A DNA stretch of 11,364 nt from assembly GCA_900556965.1 (NCBI GenBank), contig USQV01000014.1, positions 1 to 11,364 of the forward strand, read 5' to 3'. A program made the position numbers and the translations under genes. Position 1 is the stretch's first letter, and each line of letters opens with the position of its first letter. Shown here piece after piece: positions 1-6,650 of this stretch. The notes beneath the pieces are model-generated. The model was not told the origin of the DNA. It saw only the letters and a program-made list of their open reading frames with translations, and searched no databases. The DNA is from an uncultured Clostridium sp. (GTDB lineage: Bacteria; Bacillota_A; Clostridia; Lachnospirales; Lachnospiraceae).

Positions 1-760
1 CCACCGTAAATTCCTTTACGGCGGACAGATCAAATGTCTCCTCGATCTTTGTCAAAATTGCATCCAGCTCCTCCGCTTCCAGAGCGGTCGGAGTCCCGCC
101 GCCGAAGTAGATCGTATCCAAAGTCTTTCCCTTCATCTGATGAGCTACATATTCCAGCTCTTTAAACAGTGCCTCCAGATACAGATGCATTTTTCCCCGC
201 CATGCACCGATCGGGAAGGACGTAAAGGAGCAGTACAGACAGGTAGTCGGGCAAAATGGGATCCCGACATAGAGACTGTAGCCATTTTCGTAATCAACGC
301 GGCTCAGGAGATTTTTTTCTCTCTCTGCGATCTCCACGCTGAGGTCGATCTTCTCGCGGCTTGTCAGGTAGGTGTCTGCCATGTATTTTCTGATTTCATC
401 CTCTGTCCATCCTTCATAGAGACGGGTCAGGGCGATCTTTGTAGGACGGATCCCCGTCAAGGTCCCCCACGGAAGCTCCTTCCCTGTCCGTTTTGAGAGC
501 ATGTTGTATAATTCCCGTTTAATAGCGGTCTTTGCCGCCAGACGGTTGGAGTAATCCAGCTGAAATGTTCTTTCATCCTCTGTCCGGTCATCGCAGAGCA
601 TACGGAGACAAAATTCTCCGGCTCCGTTATAAACGCCCTCCACATACATCCTTACATCATCCTGCTTTTCGTGGGCGAACGTCTCACCGGGATAAAATGC
701 CATCATCAGCTCCCGGATATCCTGCTCATACGAAGGATCGTTCAATAAAATTCCCAGCAT
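1..760 (-). CDS. hemZ: HemZ-type radical SAM coproporphyrinogen dehydrogenase-like protein, partial (C-terminus beyond left edge)
   Basis: Reading the minus strand from the ATG at 760 gives an open frame of 253 residues running off the window, roughly the first half of a family member of about 490-500 residues. The N-terminal region contains TLTGIRPTKIALTRL (about 101-114), typical of HemZ. The radical SAM core begins with VGIPFCPTTCLYC, where C170, C174 and C177 form the CX3CX2C motif that ligates the 4Fe-4S cluster and S-adenosylmethionine. It is followed by YFGGGTPT (about 218-225). By family, this is a cytoplasmic oxygen-independent coproporphyrinogen III oxidase relative in porphyrin metabolism; true substrate use by HemZ is uncertain. 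The start lies 2 bp after the stop of the upstream hydrolase gene. Its GAGG ribosome site (769-772) sits inside that gene's end, so translation is probably coupled. The catalytic C-terminal half cannot be inspected. Confidence 0.93.
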   Translation of the reverse strand, partial: MLGILLNDPSYEQDIRELMMAFYPGETFAHEKQDDVRMYVEGVYNGAGEFCLRMLCDDRTEDERTFQLDYSNRLAAKTAIKRELYNMLSKRTGKELPWGTLTGIRPTKIALTRLYEGWTEDEIRKYMADTYLTSREKIDLSVEIAEREKNLLSRVDYENGYSLYVGIPFCPTTCLYCSFTSFPIGAWRGKMHLYLEALFKELEYVAHQMKGKTLDTIYFGGGTPTALEAEELDAILTKIEETFDLSAVKEFTV

Positions 761-762
761 TT

Positions 763-1398
763 TTAATACCTCGCCAGCGGATTATATTTTTTTTCATGGG
801 CGATCGTTGTCTCTCCCATGTGTCCCGGATATACGATCACATTTTCCGGAAGCGCCAGCAGTTTTTTCACGGAAGCCAGCATATCCATGGCACTTCCCGT
901 CGGGAAGTCTACTCTGCCGTAGGAGGTCTGGAACAAGGTATCTCCGGAGAAAAGAATAGCCTCTTTTTCCAGATAATAGCAACAGGAGCCGATCGTATGG
1001 CCCGGTGTCTCGATCATCTTCCATACCATGCCGGCTGCCTCAAAGGTTTCGCCGTCCCGCAGGGTAACATCCGGCTCCAGAGTGATGGATCTTCTGTAAT
1101 ATTTCATCATCATATTTTTTTCACCATCTCTCAGGACCTCAAGCTCCTTTTCGCATGCATATATTTTAATATCCCATTCTGCCTTTACCGCCTCCGCTGC
1201 CATAATATGGTCAAAGTGTCCATGGGTCAGAAGGATTGCCTCCGGCTTCAGGTTCAGATTTTTACACTCATTTATGATCATGTCCGCACTGTCACCCGGA
1301 TCAACGATCGCCGCGCGCTTTGTCTCATCATCATAAACCAGGTAGCAATTAGTCTGCACCATTCCGACAAGCAAGCTCTTTACACGAATTACACCCAT
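763..1398 (-). CDS. MBL-fold metallo-hydrolase (glyoxalase II-like / YqgX-like)
   Basis: This 211-residue cytoplasmic protein has the full metal-ligand set of the metallo-beta-lactamase fold: THGHFDH (H59, H61, D63, H64), TPGHT (H134), SGDTLF (D153) and PGHMGETT (H193). These bind two metal ions in hydrolases of the glyoxalase II (hydroxyacylglutathione hydrolase) class. The length of about 210 matches the short bacterial YqgX/YcbL-like group, which lacks the C-terminal helical substrate domain of true glyoxalase II, so the natural thioester or ester substrate is unknown. The start is set by a perfect GGAGG at 1407-1411, 8 nt before the ATG. It lies 91 bp downstream of rel and 2 bp upstream of hemZ in the same direction, so the three are probably co-transcribed. 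No truncation is seen. Confidence 0.92.
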   Translation of the reverse strand: MGVIRVKSLLVGMVQTNCYLVYDDETKRAAIVDPGDSADMIINECKNLNLKPEAILLTHGHFDHIMAAEAVKAEWDIKIYACEKELEVLRDGEKNMMMKYYRRSITLEPDVTLRDGETFEAAGMVWKMIETPGHTIGSCCYYLEKEAILFSGDTLFQTSYGRVDFPTGSAMDMLASVKKLLALPENVIVYPGHMGETTIAHEKKYNPLARY

Positions 1399-1406
1399 TT
1401 CTTTTT

Positions 1407-1411
1407 CCTCC
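1407..1411 (-). promoter_or_regulatory. Ribosome binding site of the MBL-fold hydrolase
   Basis: The minus strand reads GGAGG 8 nt before the ATG at 1398. It sits about 10 nt downstream of the strong hairpin at 1423-1444, so folding of that hairpin could affect ribosome loading. Confidence 0.8.
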
Positions 1412-1422
1412 GATAAATAGAT

Positions 1423-1444
1423 ATCAGGGGCAAAAGCCCCCGAT
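1423..1444 (-). other. Strong intercistronic RNA hairpin between rel and the MBL hydrolase gene
   Basis: In the minus-strand transcript, 1436-1444 pairs with 1423-1431 to give a 9-bp stem (four G-C pairs, a closing C-G, one G-U wobble, three outer pairs) around a UUUU loop. The plus-strand reading has an A/C mismatch at the wobble position, so the structure is better in the transcribed direction. The sequence that follows is mixed and lacks a U-run, so a simple terminator is unlikely. An mRNA-stabilising, processing or weak attenuating role is more plausible, but this is inference. Confidence 0.5.
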
Positions 1445-1489
1445 TTTGATGCCTGCGGCCCCTGCTGGTGTCGACAGGCTCACTTTATT

Positions 1490-3772
1490 TTAGCCGGTGC
1501 TCCTCTCAATATCAAGGATTCCTTCCACCTGCCTTAATTTTGCCATCAGATTATTCAGTTCCTCGACGCCATGAACATCAAAGGACATGGTTACCGTAGC
1601 TTTTCCCTGCTTATTTGTGCGGGCACTCATACTGGTCACGTCGATCTGTCTTTCCGTAAATACTTTTGAGATATCCACGAAAAGGCCAACTCGGTTATTG
1701 CCGAAAATAAGGATCTCTGCAGAATAACTGGCCGGTCCCTTGTCGTCTTCACTTCCCTGCCACTCGGCATCGATCAGCCGGTTTCTTTCTGTTTCAGGAA
1801 GCTCCAGAATGTTCGTACAGTCTGTCCTGTGGATCGTGATGCCGCGGCCCCTTGTTACAAAGCCAACGATCTCGTCTCCCGGAACCGGGTTACAGCATTT
1901 GGAAAAACGAACGGCAAGATCATGGATCCCTTTTACCACGATACCGCTCTTTGATTTTCCCCGGATCGGAACCACCGCCGGTTTATTGCTCTCCGCCAGT
2001 GTATCTAAGATCGTAGCGTCCGTTACCTCGCGCTTGATCTTCTTCGCCTGCTCCTCCAGCATCTTATTTACGACCTGGCCTTCCTTAAGGCCGCCGTGGC
2101 CGACAGATGCCAGTACAGAATCCCAGTCCTGGAACGCATAGCGTGTCATGACCTTTTCCATATACTCCGGCTTGCTGATCTCCGTATAGTTGATCCCCTT
2201 GGCCTTACAGTAACGGTCGATCATTTCGCGGCCGCGGGCGATATTGTCTGCCTTTCTCTCCTGTTTAAACCACGCATTAATCTTATTCTTCGCCTGGCTG
2301 CTCTTTACCAGATTAAGCCAGTCTCTGCTCGGGCCCTTGGAGTTCTGGGATGTCATGATCTCGATCCGGTCACCGTTCTGAATCACATAATCGATATTAA
2401 CAAGCTTTCCGTTGACTCTCGCTCCGACCATCTTATTTCCGACAGCCGTATGGATCGCATAGGCAAAGTCGATTGGTGTGGAGCCGCTTGGAAGCGCCTT
2501 TACATCTCCGTTCGGGGTAAAGCAGTATACACTGTCGGAGAACATATCCAGATCGCTCTTTATCATGCTCAGGAATTCCTTATTGTCGGACATGTCCTGC
2601 TGCCATTCCAGTATCTGACGGAGCCAGCTGAGCTTTTCTACCTCGCTGCCTGCAGCTGCCTGTCCGCTTCCGCTTTCCTTATATTTCCAGTGGGCAGCGA
2701 TACCGAATTCTGCGATCCGGTGCATTTCAAAGGTTCTGATCTGGATCTCGAAGGGCTGTCCGTTCGTTCCGATCAGTGTTGTATGAAGTGACTGGTACAT
2801 ATTCGGTTTTGGCATGGCGATATAATCCTTGAAACGGCCGGGGATCGGCTTATACATTTCATGGATCACGCCGAGCGCCGCATAGCAATCCTTTACGGAA
2901 TCTACGATAATACGCACGGCAAAAATATCATAGATCTGATCCAGCGTCTTATGCTGGTTCACCATTTTTTTGTAAATACTGAAGAAGTGCTTGACCCTTC
3001 CGCTGATCTCACATTCGATCTCGGAATTTTTCATGTGAATGCTGATCTCTGCAATGATATCATTGATAAATTTCTGGCGCGCTTCACTTGTCAGAGCGAT
3101 CTTCTCCTGCAGGTCGTTGTAGACCTCCGGCTCCAGATACTTAAGCGCCAGATCGTCTAACTCAATCTTGATCTTTGAAATACCGAGACGATCTGCCAGC
3201 GGTGCATAGATCTCGATCGTTTCTCTTGCCTTCTCCTTCTGCTTCTCCGGTCTCATATACTGCAGAGTACGCATATTGTGGAGTCGGTCAGCAAGCTTGA
3301 TCAGGATGACACGGATATCCTTTGCCATGGCAAGAAACATTTTTCTTAAGTTCTCTGCCTGCATTTCCACCTTATCGGCCGACCATGACAACTGTGTCAG
3401 CTTTGTGACACCGTCGACCAAAAGCGCGACCTCCGCGCCGAACATACTCTTAAGCTCATCCCCTGTGAGAACCGTATCCTCTACCACGTCATGGAGGATA
3501 CCGGCTATAATGGATTCCTTATCCAGCTCCAGATCCGCCAGAATGATCGCCACACACAAGGGGTGGATAATATATGGCTCTCCGGATTTTCTCTTTTGAT
3601 CCTTATGGGCGTCTCTGGCGATACGGTACGCTTTTTCTATCATACTCAGATCATCTGAGGGATGGTATTTTTTTATGCTGCGGACCAGATCCTCGTATAA
3701 TACCTCCGGACTTGTAAAATCGGCCGGGGCTTCCAGCTCAGTCTCAATTTTTTTCAGTTTATCTTCTTCCAT
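1490..3772 (-). CDS. rel: Bifunctional (p)ppGpp synthetase/hydrolase, Rel family
   Basis: This 760-residue long RelA/SpoT homologue controls the stringent-response alarmone in the cytoplasm and on ribosomes. Domains in order: the HD hydrolase (about 45-200) keeps RKSGEPY, H70, HDxxED (H94, D95, E98, D99) and DRLHN (D162, N166). The synthetase domain (about 240-370) has GRFKDYIAMPKPNMYQSLHT and EIQIRT with E342 and Q344. A TGS domain follows (about 408-470), then a helical region, a conserved-cysteine segment (C626, C627, H648, C652) and a C-terminal ACT/RRM domain (about 685-755). All hydrolase and synthetase motifs appear intact, so both activities are predicted. It has its own promoter (3854-3882) just after a terminator, and it is the first gene of the rel / MBL / hemZ unit. 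The ATG at 3772 gives the normal family N-terminus, although the ribosome site ahead of it is weak. Confidence 0.97.
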   Translation of the reverse strand: MEEDKLKKIETELEAPADFTSPEVLYEDLVRSIKKYHPSDDLSMIEKAYRIARDAHKDQKRKSGEPYIIHPLCVAIILADLELDKESIIAGILHDVVEDTVLTGDELKSMFGAEVALLVDGVTKLTQLSWSADKVEMQAENLRKMFLAMAKDIRVILIKLADRLHNMRTLQYMRPEKQKEKARETIEIYAPLADRLGISKIKIELDDLALKYLEPEVYNDLQEKIALTSEARQKFINDIIAEISIHMKNSEIECEISGRVKHFFSIYKKMVNQHKTLDQIYDIFAVRIIVDSVKDCYAALGVIHEMYKPIPGRFKDYIAMPKPNMYQSLHTTLIGTNGQPFEIQIRTFEMHRIAEFGIAAHWKYKESGSGQAAAGSEVEKLSWLRQILEWQQDMSDNKEFLSMIKSDLDMFSDSVYCFTPNGDVKALPSGSTPIDFAYAIHTAVGNKMVGARVNGKLVNIDYVIQNGDRIEIMTSQNSKGPSRDWLNLVKSSQAKNKINAWFKQERKADNIARGREMIDRYCKAKGINYTEISKPEYMEKVMTRYAFQDWDSVLASVGHGGLKEGQVVNKMLEEQAKKIKREVTDATILDTLAESNKPAVVPIRGKSKSGIVVKGIHDLAVRFSKCCNPVPGDEIVGFVTRGRGITIHRTDCTNILELPETERNRLIDAEWQGSEDDKGPASYSAEILIFGNNRVGLFVDISKVFTERQIDVTSMSARTNKQGKATVTMSFDVHGVEELNNLMAKLRQVEGILDIERSTG

Positions 3773-3853
3773 ATTTATTTCTCACACCCTTTCGTATGAG
3801 GAAATGCCGGCGGTCTGTCACGCTGCACCTCACCCATTTTGGTAATAAAATTA

Positions 3854-3882
3854 ATTATAATTTTTTTTGGAGTAAAAAGCAA
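3854..3882 (-). promoter_or_regulatory. Sigma-A-type promoter of rel
   Basis: On the minus strand, TTGCTT (3882-3877) and a perfect TATAAT (3859-3854) are separated by 17 bp. The spacer ends in an A-tract of eight. Transcription would begin near 3847, giving a leader of about 75 nt before the rel ATG. The -35 element matches the consensus in only three positions, but the spacing, the -10 box and the position directly after a terminator are all right. Confidence 0.7.
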
Positions 3883-3894
3883 TCCCTTAAATTT

Positions 3895-3939
3895 AAAAGA
3901 CCACAGAATGGATATCGGACAGCCATTCTGTGATCCTTT
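3895..3939 (-). terminator. Intrinsic terminator of the glgB-mscS-HD-deacetylase unit
   Basis: In the minus-strand transcript, 3923-3939 pairs with 3895-3911. The stem is 17 bp, counting two or three wobble pairs, with a perfect 10-bp core (CACAGAATGG against CCATTCTGTG on the plus strand) and an 11-nt loop. The 3' arm runs straight into TCTTTTAAATTT, and the 5' arm begins AAAGG. This is a classic intrinsic terminator 21 bp after the deacetylase stop. It separates that unit from the rel promoter. Confidence 0.85.
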
Positions 3940-3959
3940 GCTGATTGATTCGGGTCAAG

Positions 3960-5126
3960 CTACGGCCGGAAGGAGTGATAAGAAACTCCGGGCTGTGCTC
4001 CGCCCCGGAGAGCTGCCATCTCACTGACCGTTACCAGCTGATAGCCACGGCGGATCAGCTCCGGTATCAATACCAATGCCGCATCCGCAGATGCCTCATA
4101 CAGATCGTGCATCAGGACGATATCTCCGTCCCGAACCGAGCCTAAAACTGTATTGATCGTGTTCTGGGTATTCCGCGTTTTCCAGTCCAGTGTATCTATC
4201 GACCAGAGGATCGCCGGAACTCCCTTCTGAGCCAGTGTCTGCTTTGAGGCATCGTTGATAAAGCCTCCCGGAGGTCTCATAATAATCGTCTTAACTCCTG
4301 CGATCTCCTGAAGGGCTGCATCGACCTGGTTCAGATTGTTCAACAATGCTGACGATGACAGCTTGCTGATATAGGAATGATCCCATGTGTGGCTCGCCGG
4401 TTCGCATCCTAAAGCTACCATCCGTTTTATCGTTTCCGGATATTTACCCATCCGGTTTCCGACCATAAAGAAGGTTGCGACTGCACCATTGGACTCCAGA
4501 CAATCTAAAATCCTGGCAGTCTGTCCGGAAGGGCCGTCATCAAAGGTAAGAGCGACCATCGGTCTGGATGGGTCGATCTGACGTCCCTTATGCTTGCCCT
4601 CTGCCGGCAGTCCTCCGTTTTTCGGCATTACAGCCACACGAAGCCCGTCAACCCGGAGTCCCTGTGCCTCTGTTCCTGCTGTTTCTCCGTTTTTTACAAG
4701 CTCTGTCCAGCTTCCGCTCTGGAAAACAGAATAATACAGATCATAGTTTTCCTCCAGCTGACCGGTAAGCTGCATTCTGACTGCCTCTAACGGCTGATCC
4801 GTGTCGGTCGTTCCCGCCGGAGTAAAGTTCTCCTTCCATTCCTGCCATCCGAAGCCGCTTACATTTACCTGATAGGATATGGTTCCGGTCATCCCGGCCG
4901 GCTGATTTTTTAAGGAGGCCGTGATCGCTGTCACATAAGAGCCGTTCGCTGCACTCTCATAAACATTGTCATCAACTGTTTCAGCCCATCCTTTTCCATA
5001 GCTATGTACTCCGTACACCGCTCCCATCGTTTCTTCCGCGCTAGCCGGAAAGGCCATGGCGGCCGTGCCTGCCGCTGCCAGAACAGCCAAGATTGTTCCT
5101 TTTAAAATTGCTTTAATCTTTCTCAT
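3960..5126 (-). CDS. Secreted polysaccharide (peptidoglycan) deacetylase with N-terminal ChW repeats
   Basis: This 388-residue exported protein begins with a basic n-region, a hydrophobic core and a likely signal peptidase I site after ASA (residue 30). Residues about 34-170 hold three ChW-type units, seen as GKGW, GFGWQEW...AGT...LEAVRMQL and SGSWTEL...AGT...LRV. These domains are associated with surface attachment in clostridia. Residues about 188-375 form a NodB (CE4) domain: TFDDGP (D196, D197), HTWDH (H246, H250), RPPGG (R284), WSIDTLDW and LMHD (H340). These supply the catalytic base, the metal ligands and the catalytic His. The likely role is removing N-acetyl groups from peptidoglycan, as PgdA-type enzymes do for lysozyme resistance; another polysaccharide substrate is possible. 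The usual Tyr of RPPYG is Gly here. The start is supported by AGGTGG at 5137-5142. It is the last gene before the terminator and follows the HD gene by 32 bp. Confidence 0.93.
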   Translation of the reverse strand: MRKIKAILKGTILAVLAAAGTAAMAFPASAEETMGAVYGVHSYGKGWAETVDDNVYESAANGSYVTAITASLKNQPAGMTGTISYQVNVSGFGWQEWKENFTPAGTTDTDQPLEAVRMQLTGQLEENYDLYYSVFQSGSWTELVKNGETAGTEAQGLRVDGLRVAVMPKNGGLPAEGKHKGRQIDPSRPMVALTFDDGPSGQTARILDCLESNGAVATFFMVGNRMGKYPETIKRMVALGCEPASHTWDHSYISKLSSSALLNNLNQVDAALQEIAGVKTIIMRPPGGFINDASKQTLAQKGVPAILWSIDTLDWKTRNTQNTINTVLGSVRDGDIVLMHDLYEASADAALVLIPELIRRGYQLVTVSEMAALRGGAQPGVSYHSFRP

Positions 5127-5158
5127 TTTTACTACACCACCTGTTTTCTATATGTATT

Positions 5159-5689
5159 TTATCCAAAAATGTCCTTTATGAGCCGCATGGATTCCTCGTA
5201 TGCTGTTTCTCCCTTAAAATCCTGCAGAGACTCAAACACTCCCCGATAGTACCACTCGTGTTCCTTTTTATCCGTAACGCGGAATTTCTTCCAGACCTCG
5301 TCCCCCTTGACCAGATAATCGGCCGCTGTACTTCTTAGGTTGCTTAATTTATCTCCCAAGCAGATCATCCTGACCTCTCTCGGAGCCGTCTTTAACCGTT
5401 CTATCGTTGCCCCCTTTCGTTCCTTCCATGTCTTTGATTTGTCCTCGCTTTCAGCTAAGACAAGATCGGCTACCCTTTGTCCAAACCTTTCTCCAAGCTC
5501 CTCGTAGGTGACCGGCGTATCCTCGATCACGTCATGGAGAAGCGCGGCGCTGATGACCTCCGGATCCTTGGTAAGACCGGATACGATCACTGCCGCCTCA
5601 AACGGATGGACGATATAAGGGATCCCGGAGCCTTTCCTTAATTTCCCTTCATGTACTCTTTTTGCAAATTCTGCTGCTTCTTTTATCAT
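5159..5689 (-). CDS. Stand-alone HD-domain protein, predicted small alarmone (ppGpp) hydrolase
   Basis: This 176-residue cytoplasmic protein resembles only the hydrolase domain of Rel and has no synthetase, TGS or ACT region. It keeps RKGSGIPYIVHP (H28), LLHDVIEDT (H52, D53, E56, D57) and LGDKLSNLR (D113, N117). These match the motifs RKSGEPYIIHP, LHDVVEDT and ADRLHNMRT of the rel product in this same window. By family, such proteins (Mesh1-like small alarmone hydrolases) cleave the 3'-pyrophosphate from ppGpp using a metal ion. Some relatives act on other nucleotides, such as NADPH, so the substrate is not settled. The start is fixed by AAGGGAG at 5695-5701, 5 nt before the ATG. It lies 36 bp after the MscS gene and 32 bp before the deacetylase, in the same direction, and is probably co-transcribed with both. 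Confidence 0.88.
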   Translation of the reverse strand: MIKEAAEFAKRVHEGKLRKGSGIPYIVHPFEAAVIVSGLTKDPEVISAALLHDVIEDTPVTYEELGERFGQRVADLVLAESEDKSKTWKERKGATIERLKTAPREVRMICLGDKLSNLRSTAADYLVKGDEVWKKFRVTDKKEHEWYYRGVFESLQDFKGETAYEESMRLIKDIFG

Positions 5690-5725
5690 AACTGCTCCCT
5701 TCCCGGGGATGTCCCGGTACAGCCG

Positions 5726-6577
5726 TTAATTATCCTTTGATACACAGACATTCAGGTAATTATATGGAATTTCGATCCCTTCCCGGTCAAATGTCAGCTT
5801 GATCTCCTCCGTCAGCTTCCATTTTGTCGGCCAATAGTCTTCTGTCTTTAACCAGCCCCGGGCAGTAAGTCCCACGCTGCTTTCTCCCAGACTCTCCACT
5901 GCCACCATGATCCCATCCTCCTTTAGGATTGCCGGGCATTGCTCTAAAAGCTCCTGCAGAAGCTGTTTGGCTTTCTTCAGATCCGAGGAGTATCCGATCC
6001 CAACGTTCAGCACAAGCCTCCGCTTGTCCATTCCCGTGAAATTCGTAAGGGGTGCGCTGGAGATGCTGCTGTTGGGGATAATGACCTTCCGGTTATCCAA
6101 CGTAAGGAGTGTGGTATAGACGAGGCCGATCGCCTCCACAGTCCCTTCTCCATTTGAGGTCTTTATATAGTCTCCGACCTTAAAGGGTTTTAAAAACAGG
6201 ACCATGACACCTCCGGCAAAGTTGGATAGGGTATTCTGCATGGCAAGGCTCAGGGCCAGCGTAAAGGCTCCCACTATCGTCACCAGCGATGTGGTCTTTA
6301 TCTCCAGCACCTCTGCTGTCATAAAGATCAGGATACCGGTCAGCACTGCATTTAACAGTGCATCTAAGAATTTAGTAAGTGTGATCTCGAGCCCGGCGCG
6401 TTTCATGGACTTTCGCATACCGGTTCTCACGGCCTTTATGATCTTCAGTCCGATAAACACCATTAACAGGGCTGTCACGAGCCTCATTCCCGGTCCGATC
6501 ATCTTGTGTCCCAGCTCCGCAAGGGTAGAGGTTTTCGCATCCGCCACTGCGGAGATATCTAATTTATCGAGATTCAG
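5726..6577 (-). CDS. mscS: MscS-family small-conductance mechanosensitive channel (probable CTG start)
   Basis: The protein has about 283 residues, the size of E. coli MscS. It has three predicted membrane segments, near residues 30-50, 71-91 and 97-131 counted from the CTG. The last is the pore-lining helix, with GAFTLALSLAMQNTLSNFAGG running into FLKPFKVGDYI, the family signature. A beta domain (DNRKVIIPNSSI) and an alpha/beta vestibule domain follow, ending EGIEIPYNYLNV. The protein opens under membrane tension to release solutes on hypo-osmotic shock. In this frame the only start with a good ribosome site is CTG at 6577-6575: AAGGAGGG lies at 6585-6592, 7 nt upstream. The longer reading starts at TTG 6601, has no ribosome site and begins inside a hairpin arm. 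It follows glgB by 49-73 bp and precedes the HD gene by 36 bp. Confidence 0.9.
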   Translation of the reverse strand: MNLDKLDISAVADAKTSTLAELGHKMIGPGMRLVTALLMVFIGLKIIKAVRTGMRKSMKRAGLEITLTKFLDALLNAVLTGILIFMTAEVLEIKTTSLVTIVGAFTLALSLAMQNTLSNFAGGVMVLFLKPFKVGDYIKTSNGEGTVEAIGLVYTTLLTLDNRKVIIPNSSISSAPLTNFTGMDKRRLVLNVGIGYSSDLKKAKQLLQELLEQCPAILKEDGIMVAVESLGESSVGLTARGWLKTEDYWPTKWKLTEEIKLTFDREGIEIPYNYLNVCVSKDN

Positions 6578-6584
6578 AACAGAT

Positions 6585-6592
6585 CCCTCCTT
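6585..6592 (-). promoter_or_regulatory. Ribosome binding site that decides the mscS start
   Basis: The minus strand reads AAGGAGGG, a near-perfect anti-16S match. No ATG, GTG or TTG in any frame lies in the following 10 nt. CTG at 6577-6575 lies 7 nt downstream, is in frame with the channel and is followed by AAT CTC, so an ATG-to-CTG change would explain the arrangement. Confidence 0.65.
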
Positions 6593-6599
6593 AATTGTC

Positions 6600-6622
6600 A
6601 AGCGGATATTCGCAATCCGCTT
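6600..6622 (-). other. Hairpin between glgB and the mscS ribosome site
   Basis: AAGCGGAT and ATCCGCTT form a perfect 8-bp stem around a 7-nt loop, placed 7 nt upstream of the mscS Shine-Dalgarno. No U-run follows, so it is not a convincing terminator. It may limit polar decay or readthrough translation between glgB and mscS. It also occupies the alternative TTG start. Confidence 0.5.
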
Positions 6623-6650
6623 CGCTACTTGATTCGGTTAAATTATGCAA

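Noticed and set aside
532..1416. Plus-strand open frame of 294 codons
   Set aside because: It lies antisense to hemZ and the MBL-fold gene, both of which carry complete family motifs. The translation has no recognisable domain and no clear ribosome site.
2096..2791. Plus-strand open frame of 231 codons opposite rel
   Set aside because: It is an antisense shadow of the rel coding sequence with no family motifs of its own.
3773..3959. Possible small gene or riboswitch ahead of rel
   Set aside because: The stretch is accounted for by the terminator, the promoter and a short leader. No coding frame with a ribosome site and no conserved riboswitch core was seen.
5698..5722. G/C-rich inverted repeat between mscS and the HD gene
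   Set aside because: The stem is only about 5 bp with no U-run and it overlaps the ribosome site region. It is likely chance.
6599..6604. TTGACA on the minus strand as a -35 box for an mscS promoter
   Set aside because: At 17-18 bp downstream the sequence reads TCTGAA or CTGAAT, a poor -10 that would lie inside the coding start, so no internal promoter is claimed.
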